From an uncultured Lachnospiraceae bacterium (GTDB taxonomy: Bacteria > Bacillota > Clostridia > Lachnospirales > Lachnospiraceae), in the NCBI GenBank assembly GCA_910577955.1, contig CAJTNC010000001.1, forward strand, positions 285,976 to 349,975: 64,000 nt of DNA. The letters run 5' to 3'. Shown in pieces: positions 17,805 to 28,076 of the stretch. Position 1 is the first letter of the stretch. Every line of letters starts with the position of its first letter. Both the position numbers and the translations under genes were made by a program. The notes under the pieces were generated by a model. It was not told the DNA's origin. It saw only the letters and a program-made list of their open reading frames with translations, and ran no database searches.

Positions 17805-17841
17805 ATCCGCCGTGATTTTGCGGCGGATATTCTTGATTTTT
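17805..17841 (+). terminator. Intrinsic terminator after glutamine synthetase III
   Basis: Stem ATCCGCCG / CGGCGGAT closed by an 8-base loop and followed by TTCTTGATTTTTG. It ends the glnN transcript before the pilus locus. Confidence 0.8.
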
Positions 17842-18176
17842 GTAAAATATTTGTTGCCTAAGGGCGCTTTTTCTGATAAAATATATTCCAATTAAGGTAT
17901 TTCGGAATTTTATAGTTAAGTTTATTTGATAAGCAAACAATATCCTTTCGAATTATTTCGGGGGGTATTTTTTTTTACCACATATCTGTAAAGCTTTTCC
18001 GTATGACAATGCCATATGCTGTTTGAGAATGATTCCGAGTCAAAAAAGAAAAGATAAAAGTGCAGAAAATGATGCTAATTTTGCAAAGGGCTTCCATAAA
18101 CCTAATTTTGTGATATAATGAAAATCAGAAGAATATTCAGAAAAAAGAAGACACATTAAAAAAAGGTGCGGTTATT
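17842..18176 (+). promoter_or_regulatory. Leader region of the pilus locus, with a -10 box
   Basis: This is 335 AT-rich bases without a credible gene. A consensus TATAAT at 18114-18119 lies 58 bases before the giant prepilin start. No clear -35 is visible at 17 bases (CTTCCA is weak), which suggests an activator-dependent or weak promoter. I looked for a c-di-GMP riboswitch, which often precedes clostridial pilus genes, and did not see its conserved core. Homopolymer runs (TTTTTTTT near 17972) are present. Confidence 0.5.
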
Positions 18177-21100
18177 TTGGGAAAAATAGGCAAATTTTCA
18201 AAAAATAACAGAGGATTTACACTGGTAGAGCTGATTGTGACCATAGCAGTCAGCGCTATTTTGCTGTCTGCATCCGTGGCAGGTATTATCGCGTGGGTGC
18301 ATCATGCGGATTTTGTGCGCAATGAAAGCTATGCGGAGACGATCTATTATGCGGCGCAGGCTGAACTGACGAGATACCGCGGCAACGGCCAGCTGGCCGA
18401 ACTGGATGCGCTCGTGCGGAGCGCAGGGGAAGACAAAGCGGATATCATGGGAAAAGTCCCGGTATATGACGTCACTGACGATCACAGAGCAGGGTTAGCA
18501 GGCGAGGGCAAAGCGGACGAATATAATGAACGCTATAAAGACAGACTGTATTACCTGAAAAAGGGCGAGGGGCCGGTGGGGGATGACAACCCGCTGGGGG
18601 GACTTCTGTCGGATTATATTTACGACGGCAGCATTATGGACGGCGCGGTCTGCGTAGAGTTTGATCCCTCTGACGGCACGGTCTATTCGGTTACATACAG
18701 CGATAGGAATACCGTCTTTACATACGGTGAGGCGGTGGAAGAAAAAGAGTTTTCCCTGCTGGACAGAACGAAGGGGGTGCGGGAAAAGAGCCGCGTGGGT
18801 TATTACAGCACGGAGCTTTCGGATGCTGCGCCGACTGCGGTGGGAAAGACAAGAGTGGCGGAAGTGCAGCTTATCAACGAAGACCAGCTCTATCTCAAGT
18901 GGTCCCTGCCGGGGCAGTTTAGCGGTATTCGGAAATTTTTATCCTATACAATAGAAATCTATGATAAAAAGGCGGACGGTCAGCCGGCTCATACTTTTGT
19001 TCTCAAGGGAAGGGACTTGAAAGAGACGGATGCCTCTCTGAATATCAGGGATGCGGCCGGGAAGATAGATCCGGGCTATATCGTTGAACTTGCGGGGGAC
19101 GACGGCGTTTCCTGCAAATTTATCGCCTACAGTCTGGGAAGCGAGATGTATCTTGTGTTGGATTCCATCGATTACGGGGCGGATCCGGAGCAGATTGCAA
19201 AGAAACAGGGGATAGAGAGCGGCTTTGACACGGACGCTCTGAGAAATTCCGCCAGCGTGCTGCAGCTTTTTTCCGAGCCGAAGGATATTTACGTCAGAGT
19301 GCAGGCGCAGGGAAAACCCTATAAGACCAGTGCGTGGAAACAGAGCAACGCTTCGAATACGCTGTTTGCGGCAATGAAAGAGGGCGGTCTTTTTGAGGCG
19401 GATAAAAATATTTATGAGATAAAGAACGCAAGGCATTTATACAATATACGCTATTTGGAAAAAGAGAATGAAATGACGGCCCCGCAGACAAAAGAGACTT
19501 GTTACAGGCAGACCGGAGACATAGTCTGGTCGGTGGACGAGAATAAGCTTTTTCACAGCATAAGCGTAAACACGGGTATGGTAACCGGAATGGAAATAGC
19601 CTCTTTGCAGGAAGACGATAAGTGCGTACTTTCCGGCGAGACTGAGCAGAGACCCTATTTTCCTGCGATTCCGAAACTTGGGGAAAACTCTGTGCTGGAA
19701 GTCGAAAGCGGACGAAGCCACGAACTGAAAGAGCTGGTACTGTACCGGAGCGGGGGGGCAGCGGAAGCGGCGGAAGATACCTTGTCGGAAAACAAGCTCG
19801 GACTTATTGAAATTAACGAGGGCACAGTACGCGGACTGACAATTACCGGCGTAAATGTGCAGGGTGTCAAGAACGTGGGGGCGGTCTGCGGGATCAACGC
19901 AGACACCGGAAAGATTCTGGATACAGTCGTGTCCGGAAGAGTGAGCGGCAAAGAAAACATAGGCGGTCTGGTAGGGCTTGATATGGCTTCATCCGGTCAG
20001 GAATATGAGACAGAACCCACCGAAGAAGAACTAAAAAAAGACAGCGCCTACATAAATTTGGTCAATTATGCAGAGGTTGCCGGAAGCGTCGGAAAAGTGG
20101 GGGGCATTGTCGGCTGCCTGAATGAAAAAGGACAGACATACCGCTGCGAAAATTACGGAGCGGTAAAGGGAACGGAGATCGACACGGTATATATTGGCGG
20201 CATCTCCGGTTACAATAAAGGACTTGTGCAAAACTGTACCAGTGCGCCTGCGGATACACCTCCGGGAAGAGGCGATGACGGCGAACTGGAACGGGCTGCC
20301 CTGAAAGGCATTTTTGTGGGCGGCATCGTTGGCTGCAACAACGGCGGGACGATCCGGGACAGCGGTACGGCGAAAGAGACGAAAAACATGTTCGGAACAG
20401 GCGGGGACGCCTACATTATCGGCTACCGCTATGTGGGCGGCATTGTGGGTTATAATAACAGTTCGGTAGACGGCGGGAACGAAGGGACTCTGATAAACGG
20501 GCAGGATCGGACCAACAAGGCGAAAGTGATCGGCCACGACTATGTGGGCGGTATTGTCGGCGCCAACGGGCTTTTAAAGGACAGCAATATCATCGAAGAA
20601 ATAACGCCGCAAAATAAATCCAAATATGTGACCTGTGAGATCGATAAAAAATACTCCTCCAAAATGATCGTGGAGGATTGGGTCAATGAGGGAATGGTGG
20701 AAGCGGTAGGCGCTGCAAACGGTGACGGGACTTACGACGGCGACGGCTATTACGCGGGAGGTATTGCAGGCTATAATGCGGGGGATCTGAAAAACTGCAC
20801 AACGAGGATCAATACTTCTTCCGGCGGAGCGTCGGATCTGATCGATCAGGTACGTCTGTACGGAAAGAACGCTTCCTATGTGGGCGGCGTGGCCGGTTAT
20901 AATGTGGGTCACATTTATCGTGAGGACGGAACGACTTCCGTCAACAGCGTCGTTTCCGGCAAAAAATATGTGGGAGGTATTGCAGGCTATAACGGAAGCG
21001 CGCAGAGCGCTGCTTCAGGCAGCATTGAAAACAGCGGAAGAATAGAAAATTACGAATTGTCGGGCGGCTATATATCTGCGGAAAGTTATGCCGGCGGATA

Positions 21101-24100
21101 TGTGGGATTAAACACGACGGAGAGACTGCTGTCGGGAACAGACGGCAGCCCCTATATGCTTACGGCAAATCCGAATGAGGTGACGGCTGATCATATCGTG
21201 GGCGGCGTAATGGGCGCTCTTATTCTGGCGCCTGAAAATAATGGGGTTGTCAGAGTGAACTGCGCTACCGACAACTTTTTTGGCAGTGTGAAGGCTAATT
21301 ACGCCTTTGCCGGCGGTTATGTGGGGTATACGCAGGTTTTGAAAAAGGGGGAGAATGCGGAGGAGAGAGCGGAAGCGCTGCGTGAAAAGCTGGCGGCAGC
21401 CGTAAAAGGTACGACAGTATGGCAGGAACAACTGCAGGAACTGACGGCATCAGTGTTGGATGAGAGACTGACGGCAGCGGACGGGGGAGCCGAACTCCAG
21501 TTTAAATATGAGGGGGTTTCCGGCGAAAGCCAGTTTGCCTCGATAGAAGCGCCGATTTTTGCTGGCGGCGCCATCGGCGGCAATAGCTGGAACACGAAGC
21601 TTTTGCTTGAGAATATCCAAAACAAAATTCAGGTGAAGGCGACTGACAGCGTCACTTATGATTTTATCAGTAAAGCGTCGAATGAAAAGGACGGCACGGA
21701 AAAGCAGGATACGTTTTCTTTTGCCGGCGGTATCATCGGGTTAGTTACGCCGAAAGCGGAAGTGGTATTATGCAGCAACAGCGGCGCGGGGGGCGTGCAG
21801 GGAACCGGTACTTACGGGGGCGGCATAGCGGAAGTAAATCTTGGGACGATAAGGGATTGTGATGCGGCTACGGCGGGCAATAAGAATTATTACGGCGGTA
21901 TCGCAGGACTAAATACCAATGAGGGGAAAATCATTTCCTGTACGCTGAAAGGACAGATCAGCGGAGACAGCTATTTGGGCGGTATTGCGGCATGCAATGA
22001 AAGCATCATCGAAAACTGTACTGTGGAGGAAAAATCAGAGGGCGAGAGCGCTGTGATCGGGACGGGAAAGTATGTGGGCGGCATTGCGGCGATCAATCGG
22101 GTAAAGGGCAAAACGGAGACGGAATCCTATGTCAATGAGATAACGGGCTGTACGGTAGACGCAAATATCGGCGTTTTGAGCAGGGGAGAGATCGTAGGCG
22201 GCGTGCTTGGGAGTTATCAGGGCGGAAGCCTGAAAAATACGGAAGTTAAGGGCGGAAAAAGTATTTACGGGTTGGACTGCGTCGGCGGAATCGCCGGAGA
22301 GATCAGCTCCGGATTGGAGGGAACGAAAGAAAATATGGTTGTCAACGGTGCGGCCGTCAACGCGGAACGTGAGGCCGGAGGCATCGGCGGATTGGTGCCG
22401 GACAACGTGACGATAAAATGGTGCGAAAACAGAGGTATGGTGAGGTCCATGTCGGGGTTTGCAGGCGGTATTGTACCTCAGGTGACAATGGGGAGCACGG
22501 TAGAATATTGCCGGAATACCGGAAGCATCGAGGCTGTGACAAGTATAGCGGGAGGCATTGCAGCGGAAAATAACGGCGCGGTAGAAAACTGCACCGTGCA
22601 GAACGATTCTGCGGAAATTGTAATAAGGGGAACGGATTCGGTGGGAGGCATCACCGGAGAGAACAAAGGGACGGTAATCGCATGTGAAATGGTAGGAAAC
22701 GTTTCCGTCAGCGACATAAACGCGAATGGAGCAGGCCGGGCCATCGGCGGTATAGCAGGCAAGAATAAGGGGCTGATCAGAGAGGCTTCGATTAAGAAAG
22801 ACGGAACGAATGCATGGCCGAAAATCGCGACTCTGTCTCAAGGCAGTTATCTGGGCGGTGTTGCGGGCACGAATATGCCGGACGGAACAGGAAGGGCGGA
22901 TACAGGAAAGATTCAAGACGGTACAATAGATGCCGGTGTGGTTTTGGAAAAGGGTCAGCAGGGAACTTCCGGCGGCATAGCGGGTGCAAATGCGGGGACG
23001 ATCGTAAGTATGACGTTTTCGGGAGAGGTAGCGGGAAGAGCGGGCTTTCAGTACGGAACCGGCGGCATAGCCGGCAGAAATGAGATGGGAAATGCCACAG
23101 GAGTTATTTTGTCCTGTCGTCTGCGTGGGGGCACGGTAAGCGCGGAATCCGGCGATACGGGGTTCGGAGGACACGAAGATAATGCGAAAGGAGCTTATGT
23201 CGGAGGCATCTGCGGTATCAATCCGAAAGGGGGATCGATTGAGAGCTGTCTTTTGGAAGGAAGAAGCGAGGTGTCCGGCGATTACGGATACGTGGGCGGC
23301 ATCGTGGCCTATAATCTGGGGACGGTAGAAAATATTTTGGGAGATAAGGCTGGCGGAACGCCCAGAGTCCATGGGAGCGGTAAATGCGTTATGGGTGGAA
23401 TAGCAGCCTACAATGGGGAAACGGGAGTATTGGAAAACTGCGCCACCGGAGAATGGTCCATTGAAAATGAAAACACACAGCGGGGAGAAACCTATCCGAC
23501 CGGAGGCATTATCGGAAGCAATAAATCCGTTTATGATCAGAAAGATCTGGAGAATAATGCGACCGTGTCCGGCGGCTGGATGACCGGCGGGGTCATCGGA
23601 CAGCAGTATACTAAACTGCGGGACGGCTTTACCATTGAAAATTGTATAAATAAAGGGAATGTGACTGCGAATCACCGCAGTGCGGGAGGTATCATTTCCG
23701 ACTGGCGCGGGCAAAGCGGCAGAGTGAGGGAGTGTATAAATGAGGGGCAGATTTCTATTACAGACAGCAACAGCACAAATGCGGCCGGCGGCATTATCGG
23801 CACCGGATGGTATGACGCGCCGGTTTCCATTACCATAGAGCGGTGCGGCAATGAAGGGAAAATTATGCACAGCACGTCGGGTTCAGGGGGAAGAGCCGGA
23901 GGTATTTTCGGATGTTATAACAGCAGAAGCGATTACCTGACGCTTGAGGTTACAGACTGCTATAATGCGGCTGAGATTCAGAATAACGGTGCCGCTGCGG
24001 CAGGTATTTTTGCCGGTGATGAAGGAGGAGGAAAGGTAAATCTGACGATCGTGCGCTGCGTCAATTACGGAAAGGGAACAGACTCCGGGAAATCCTTTGC

Positions 24101-27100
24101 CGGGATAGCGGTTGTCAGCGCTCAAAATTTAAGTGGAAATAGGAAGATAACACAGTGCCTGAACGCAGGAGAGTGTTACAAAGGACAGGATCCTATCGCG
24201 AGGAATATCTCTACGGACAGGAGCAATTATTACTTTTATAATCCGGATGTGCCGGCTAACAGCGTTCAGACGCGAGGTGCGATGCTGATAGCGGAGCATA
24301 AAGGGAACGTGTTTCAGGAAATAAGTAAAGGGATGCATGGCGCAGTCAATATAGACTACGAGACCAGCTTTGACAGAGATAATAATAGACTGATTCTGCC
24401 TGACGGGAGATATTTGCAGTTTACGGATGTGGCTGGGACGTATGATTACGGAAACAGCGACAGGCAGGGGCAGATCAAAAATTTGAAAGATAATTTCAGC
24501 GCTACGCTGAATGGAAATGATTTTCAACTGCTGCTTTTCGGCATAACAAGCGGGAAGATCCAGCCTCCCGACAGCATAACGCTGAAGGAGACGGGTGATC
24601 TCTATACTGTGACATATAAAGTCAATACAGATACGCTGTTTTGCACGGACGGGTATGAACTGCAGTTTTTTGCGGGTAAGGACGGAAACTGGAAAACGGA
24701 TCCTATAAAAACCGTACTGATAACTGACGTGACTAAGAGCGTTTATAAGATAGATGCGGCGGATTTGTTCCGGGGGGTAAGCAGAGCGGATTATACGGAA
24801 ATAAGAGTGCGGATGCGGGCAAGAAAAAATTCCTCTTATGCGGAGATTGACGGTGACGCTGCAGAGAACGGGAGGGACTATTCGGCGTGGAGTGAATATT
24901 CCAATACATTATCGACAAAACCGAAATTGCCGACGCCTCAGCTTCGGTTTGAAGTGTCCGATGAGGGCGGCGAAGATGAGCTGTGCGGTTATTGGGTTTT
25001 GGAGAATGCGGAGGACTATAAAGACTATAAGGAAGCCTATCGGATAACGATTCGGAATACGGACGGCAGCGTTACCGGAACAATAGAAGAAGGAACGATA
25101 AAAAGTGCGTTGTGTCGTTACGACTTGAGGAATGCCGGCAGTTCATCGGCAAGTAATGTAAATATTACGGCTTGCGCGGAACCTGTAAGCAGCGCGGGCT
25201 CTTACAGTCCGTCGGATAATTTTGAAAGACAGCCGAACTTATATCCGAAAAAATCTACGCTGAAAGCGGTAAACGTTGATAAAGGAGAATTTACCGGCAC
25301 AAAAAAAGGCGAGCTGGGGTATCGTTTCAGTATGAAGCAGGACAGCGGAAATTACAGGTATGTGAATATCACCTGTATGGCGGAACTTTGGTTTAAGGGG
25401 GAGAAAGCGGGAGAAGGTACGGTGCTGCTGCCGAACGACTATGGCGAGGCATACTGTACGATCGACCTGTCCTCCATGCTTGACGAGGATATCATACGGG
25501 AGATGATAGAAAGTGTAAGCACAGGAAGCAGCAGAGACGTAAAGGTCTGCTTCTATCCGTGGGAGATACACGAAGTTAAGTATTATGTGACGGATGATGC
25601 GGGAAAAGAGATTGTGTCGAGAACGGTACCAAAGGCGGCGGCCGCATCGGAAGGCGAGGCTAACAACAAAACGGCATTTAACAGCAGTTATCAGACGGTT
25701 TATGTAAACGGTTTGACTGATTATAAGATGCATCCTGCGCCGAAGCCGGGAGAGACGTTAAATCCCGACATTACTGACGGAGCTATCAGTTACACCCTGT
25801 ATTGGGATATGGAAGAGAAAAACGGGCCTCTTTCCGAGATGTATCCCGGTGCGGAATATTCGGTTACGGTGACCGGAAAGAACGGGGACACAGAGGTCTT
25901 ACTTTATCAGGGATCGGGGGACAAGGAAAACGGAAAAGTCAGAAATAAGGTGACACTTCAGGAAAACAACTGGAAGTACCAGCAGCTCATCCTGACAGTG
26001 GAGCGTCTCGGAAAAGAAAAAGCGGATACTGACGCAACTCATTATATCGGCGCATCGACGACAAAGGAGTATGGGATTCCGATCCGTTTAAACAGTGTGC
26101 AGGGCCTAAACGCAAAACTGCGGGACAGACACAGTCTGGTCATCGATGTGGCGTGGCTGCCCTCCGCAGAGACGGGAGTCGGCGGATATGAGATCACTGT
26201 GAAAGGAAAGAATGCCATCGGAAAAGAAATTTCGATCACGGTTCCGGTGGACGGAAAGGATAGCGGAGCCGTGCAGATCGATCTGGATGAGAAAAACGAG
26301 AACGGCGAGGAGATTTATAAAGAGCTAAAAGGAGTGAGTATATTAGGATTCTCCATTGTTGCCGTTCCTAAAAACGGCGATGCGAACTATATGGAATCCA
26401 GAGAAAGCGATACTTTCTCTGTGACGATTCCGGCAAGGCTGAATATGCCGAATAAAAATCCGGAACTTATGATAGGAGAGGAGCCGGTTAGCGCTGACAA
26501 GGCGGTGCCGCCGGAGGCATTTACGGAGTTTGTTCTGAAGCTGGAAGATACAACGGCATCTTCGGAAGACGCCGCTTATGAAGTGGAATATTTCATCACA
26601 GATAAAGATGCAGATACAAACGGCCCGTTGATCGACTGGGATCAGAAAGAGGGCGTGAGGCCGGAGGCGGATGCGGAAAACGGTATCTATATCAGCGCCG
26701 CCGACAAAATGGAGGGTAATCTGAATGCTGCCATATATAGGCTGAAAGAACAAAAAGATTTTGATGCAGAGCAGGCGGGCAGGAAGATCTGGTACAGAGT
26801 CCGCGCAATATCCACCAGTAAGGTCAGTTCCGTCTGGACTGAATGGGTGGAGAAAGAATTGCCGAAAGTCCTGCTTGAACCGGTGGAGATAGCGGAAAAT
26901 GAGACGGTAGACGAAGAATATATCTATAAAGTAGAGTTAGACGGGACGACGGAAGAGGGCGGCTCCCACAAGTTGTCGGTTCGTCAGCCGAAGGCGGGAT
27001 TTGCGCCGATAGAATTCGCGAAAGGATACGAGATACTGATCCAGGAAGCGAAGAGAATGGAGTGGGTGCGCGATCCTGATACGGGGCAAACGGAAGAAAA

Positions 27101-28076
27101 AGAAGTGATCCCGGAGGAACGGATTTACACTTTGGAAGAAACGGAGCCTGACGCCGACGGGACTAAGCCGCTTAGACCCTTTAAACTGACCGGAAAGAAC
27201 GGAGATGTTTTGGACGACGGGATGAAGGATGCCGCAGATGTGGATATATTGGAGACTAAGATATCGGGGGACATGACGACGTACATTTACACACTGTACA
27301 CCATTACCCACAGTTACAAAGTGGATGCCACTGGGGCTATTTACAGGATACCGGTAGACGCAAAGCTTTGCTATAGCACAAAAGACGATGCGGTGCAGGA
27401 GATATGGCTTGAGCTGCCGGAGGGCGTAGCGCTGGCAGATGATAACACGGAGATCAGTCACAGGCAGTTTATCGCCACATCTTCAGTGGATGTTGCGGTA
27501 ATAACGCCGGATACGGAAAGATATGTGGTGGATTATCTGACAAGATGGCAGAGAGTGGCGAATGACGACGGTGAATATACAGATATAGAAATCAGCAAAG
27601 TGGAAGTAAAGACAGCCGCAGGCAGCAGGATCGCGGTGGCGGGATACTATGAGGATATGCTGTATCTGGATGAAATGAGCGACAGTCAGTTGGATCTGTT
27701 GGGGATCGATCGGGAACTGTTAGAGATCTTGCCGGAAGAGGAGGAACAACTCGATAAGAGCGACTTATCGGGGAACGACACCGCATCGGGAAATGATGCA
27801 GAGGAGAAAGAACCGGAGAAGCCCGAGAAACCGGAAAAACCGGACGACGGGAAAGAAGATGTGTCAGGAAACGATTCGTCATCCGACAAGACGGAAGAAT
27901 CTGAAGGCAATGCAGAGAAGGAACCGGGGGACAGTGCGGAGAAGGAACCGGAGAACAACACGGAGAAGGAACCGGGGGACGACACGCAGAAGGAGCCGGA
28001 GGACAGCACGGAGAAGGAATCGGAAGAAGAGCAGGAGAAAGATAAGGGAGAAACAGCGGAGAGGAAAACGAAATGA
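18177..28076 (+). CDS. Giant GLUG-repeat type IV prepilin (modular pilin/adhesin)
   Basis: This 3,299-residue protein opens with a class III (type IV) prepilin leader, basic residues then NNRG^FTLVELIVTIAVSAIL. Cleavage is predicted after Gly13, with Glu at +5 and a hydrophobic pilin helix. After a linker with an N-terminal globular part (about 45-540) come roughly forty GLUG-type units (about 550-2005) with recurring YVGGIVGYN or YAGGIAGYN motifs and intervening ENCT/NYG turns. A region rich in beta-strand, Fn3-like stretches follows (about 2050-3180), then an acidic Pro/Glu/Lys tail (about 3187-3299) with 24-bp DNA repeats. Start is TTG after AGGTG. It heads a minor-pilin operon and should be processed by PilD and assembled into, or at the tip of, the pilus. 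The adhesin role is inference. Confidence 0.88.
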   Translation: MGKIGKFSKNNRGFTLVELIVTIAVSAILLSASVAGIIAWVHHADFVRNESYAETIYYAAQAELTRYRGNGQLAELDALVRSAGEDKADIMGKVPVYDVTDDHRAGLAGEGKADEYNERYKDRLYYLKKGEGPVGDDNPLGGLLSDYIYDGSIMDGAVCVEFDPSDGTVYSVTYSDRNTVFTYGEAVEEKEFSLLDRTKGVREKSRVGYYSTELSDAAPTAVGKTRVAEVQLINEDQLYLKWSLPGQFSGIRKFLSYTIEIYDKKADGQPAHTFVLKGRDLKETDASLNIRDAAGKIDPGYIVELAGDDGVSCKFIAYSLGSEMYLVLDSIDYGADPEQIAKKQGIESGFDTDALRNSASVLQLFSEPKDIYVRVQAQGKPYKTSAWKQSNASNTLFAAMKEGGLFEADKNIYEIKNARHLYNIRYLEKENEMTAPQTKETCYRQTGDIVWSVDENKLFHSISVNTGMVTGMEIASLQEDDKCVLSGETEQRPYFPAIPKLGENSVLEVESGRSHELKELVLYRSGGAAEAAEDTLSENKLGLIEINEGTVRGLTITGVNVQGVKNVGAVCGINADTGKILDTVVSGRVSGKENIGGLVGLDMASSGQEYETEPTEEELKKDSAYINLVNYAEVAGSVGKVGGIVGCLNEKGQTYRCENYGAVKGTEIDTVYIGGISGYNKGLVQNCTSAPADTPPGRGDDGELERAALKGIFVGGIVGCNNGGTIRDSGTAKETKNMFGTGGDAYIIGYRYVGGIVGYNNSSVDGGNEGTLINGQDRTNKAKVIGHDYVGGIVGANGLLKDSNIIEEITPQNKSKYVTCEIDKKYSSKMIVEDWVNEGMVEAVGAANGDGTYDGDGYYAGGIAGYNAGDLKNCTTRINTSSGGASDLIDQVRLYGKNASYVGGVAGYNVGHIYREDGTTSVNSVVSGKKYVGGIAGYNGSAQSAASGSIENSGRIENYELSGGYISAESYAGGYVGLNTTERLLSGTDGSPYMLTANPNEVTADHIVGGVMGALILAPENNGVVRVNCATDNFFGSVKANYAFAGGYVGYTQVLKKGENAEERAEALREKLAAAVKGTTVWQEQLQELTASVLDERLTAADGGAELQFKYEGVSGESQFASIEAPIFAGGAIGGNSWNTKLLLENIQNKIQVKATDSVTYDFISKASNEKDGTEKQDTFSFAGGIIGLVTPKAEVVLCSNSGAGGVQGTGTYGGGIAEVNLGTIRDCDAATAGNKNYYGGIAGLNTNEGKIISCTLKGQISGDSYLGGIAACNESIIENCTVEEKSEGESAVIGTGKYVGGIAAINRVKGKTETESYVNEITGCTVDANIGVLSRGEIVGGVLGSYQGGSLKNTEVKGGKSIYGLDCVGGIAGEISSGLEGTKENMVVNGAAVNAEREAGGIGGLVPDNVTIKWCENRGMVRSMSGFAGGIVPQVTMGSTVEYCRNTGSIEAVTSIAGGIAAENNGAVENCTVQNDSAEIVIRGTDSVGGITGENKGTVIACEMVGNVSVSDINANGAGRAIGGIAGKNKGLIREASIKKDGTNAWPKIATLSQGSYLGGVAGTNMPDGTGRADTGKIQDGTIDAGVVLEKGQQGTSGGIAGANAGTIVSMTFSGEVAGRAGFQYGTGGIAGRNEMGNATGVILSCRLRGGTVSAESGDTGFGGHEDNAKGAYVGGICGINPKGGSIESCLLEGRSEVSGDYGYVGGIVAYNLGTVENILGDKAGGTPRVHGSGKCVMGGIAAYNGETGVLENCATGEWSIENENTQRGETYPTGGIIGSNKSVYDQKDLENNATVSGGWMTGGVIGQQYTKLRDGFTIENCINKGNVTANHRSAGGIISDWRGQSGRVRECINEGQISITDSNSTNAAGGIIGTGWYDAPVSITIERCGNEGKIMHSTSGSGGRAGGIFGCYNSRSDYLTLEVTDCYNAAEIQNNGAAAAGIFAGDEGGGKVNLTIVRCVNYGKGTDSGKSFAGIAVVSAQNLSGNRKITQCLNAGECYKGQDPIARNISTDRSNYYFYNPDVPANSVQTRGAMLIAEHKGNVFQEISKGMHGAVNIDYETSFDRDNNRLILPDGRYLQFTDVAGTYDYGNSDRQGQIKNLKDNFSATLNGNDFQLLLFGITSGKIQPPDSITLKETGDLYTVTYKVNTDTLFCTDGYELQFFAGKDGNWKTDPIKTVLITDVTKSVYKIDAADLFRGVSRADYTEIRVRMRARKNSSYAEIDGDAAENGRDYSAWSEYSNTLSTKPKLPTPQLRFEVSDEGGEDELCGYWVLENAEDYKDYKEAYRITIRNTDGSVTGTIEEGTIKSALCRYDLRNAGSSSASNVNITACAEPVSSAGSYSPSDNFERQPNLYPKKSTLKAVNVDKGEFTGTKKGELGYRFSMKQDSGNYRYVNITCMAELWFKGEKAGEGTVLLPNDYGEAYCTIDLSSMLDEDIIREMIESVSTGSSRDVKVCFYPWEIHEVKYYVTDDAGKEIVSRTVPKAAAASEGEANNKTAFNSSYQTVYVNGLTDYKMHPAPKPGETLNPDITDGAISYTLYWDMEEKNGPLSEMYPGAEYSVTVTGKNGDTEVLLYQGSGDKENGKVRNKVTLQENNWKYQQLILTVERLGKEKADTDATHYIGASTTKEYGIPIRLNSVQGLNAKLRDRHSLVIDVAWLPSAETGVGGYEITVKGKNAIGKEISITVPVDGKDSGAVQIDLDEKNENGEEIYKELKGVSILGFSIVAVPKNGDANYMESRESDTFSVTIPARLNMPNKNPELMIGEEPVSADKAVPPEAFTEFVLKLEDTTASSEDAAYEVEYFITDKDADTNGPLIDWDQKEGVRPEADAENGIYISAADKMEGNLNAAIYRLKEQKDFDAEQAGRKIWYRVRAISTSKVSSVWTEWVEKELPKVLLEPVEIAENETVDEEYIYKVELDGTTEEGGSHKLSVRQPKAGFAPIEFAKGYEILIQEAKRMEWVRDPDTGQTEEKEVIPEERIYTLEETEPDADGTKPLRPFKLTGKNGDVLDDGMKDAADVDILETKISGDMTTYIYTLYTITHSYKVDATGAIYRIPVDAKLCYSTKDDAVQEIWLELPEGVALADDNTEISHRQFIATSSVDVAVITPDTERYVVDYLTRWQRVANDDGEYTDIEISKVEVKTAAGSRIAVAGYYEDMLYLDEMSDSQLDLLGIDRELLEILPEEEEQLDKSDLSGNDTASGNDAEEKEPEKPEKPEKPDDGKEDVSGNDSSSDKTEESEGNAEKEPGDSAEKEPENNTEKEPGDDTQKEPEDSTEKESEEEQEKDKGETAERKTK
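27912..28031 (+). repeat. Five 24-bp tandem repeats in the giant prepilin tail
   Basis: Five in-frame 24-base units encode AEKEPGDS, AEKEPENN, TEKEPGDD, TQKEPEDS and TEKESEEE. The units differ by a few bases, so they are not identical. They extend an acidic, proline-containing low-complexity stalk and could change in number by slippage or recombination. Confidence 0.85.

Noticed and set aside
17842..18176. c-di-GMP riboswitch before the pilus locus
   Set aside because: Such switches often control clostridial pili, but the conserved GEMM core is not visible.
22035..23870. Long open frame on the minus strand across the GLUG repeats (about 610 codons)
   Set aside because: It mirrors the repetitive + strand frame, has repeat-derived Tyr/His/Arg-rich composition, no ribosome-binding site and no recognisable family. 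The + strand pilin frame explains the region.
19800..24200. CRISPR-like regular repetition
   Set aside because: The periodicity is coding (GLUG motifs, varied at the DNA level) and not identical repeats with unique spacers. No Cas genes are in the window.
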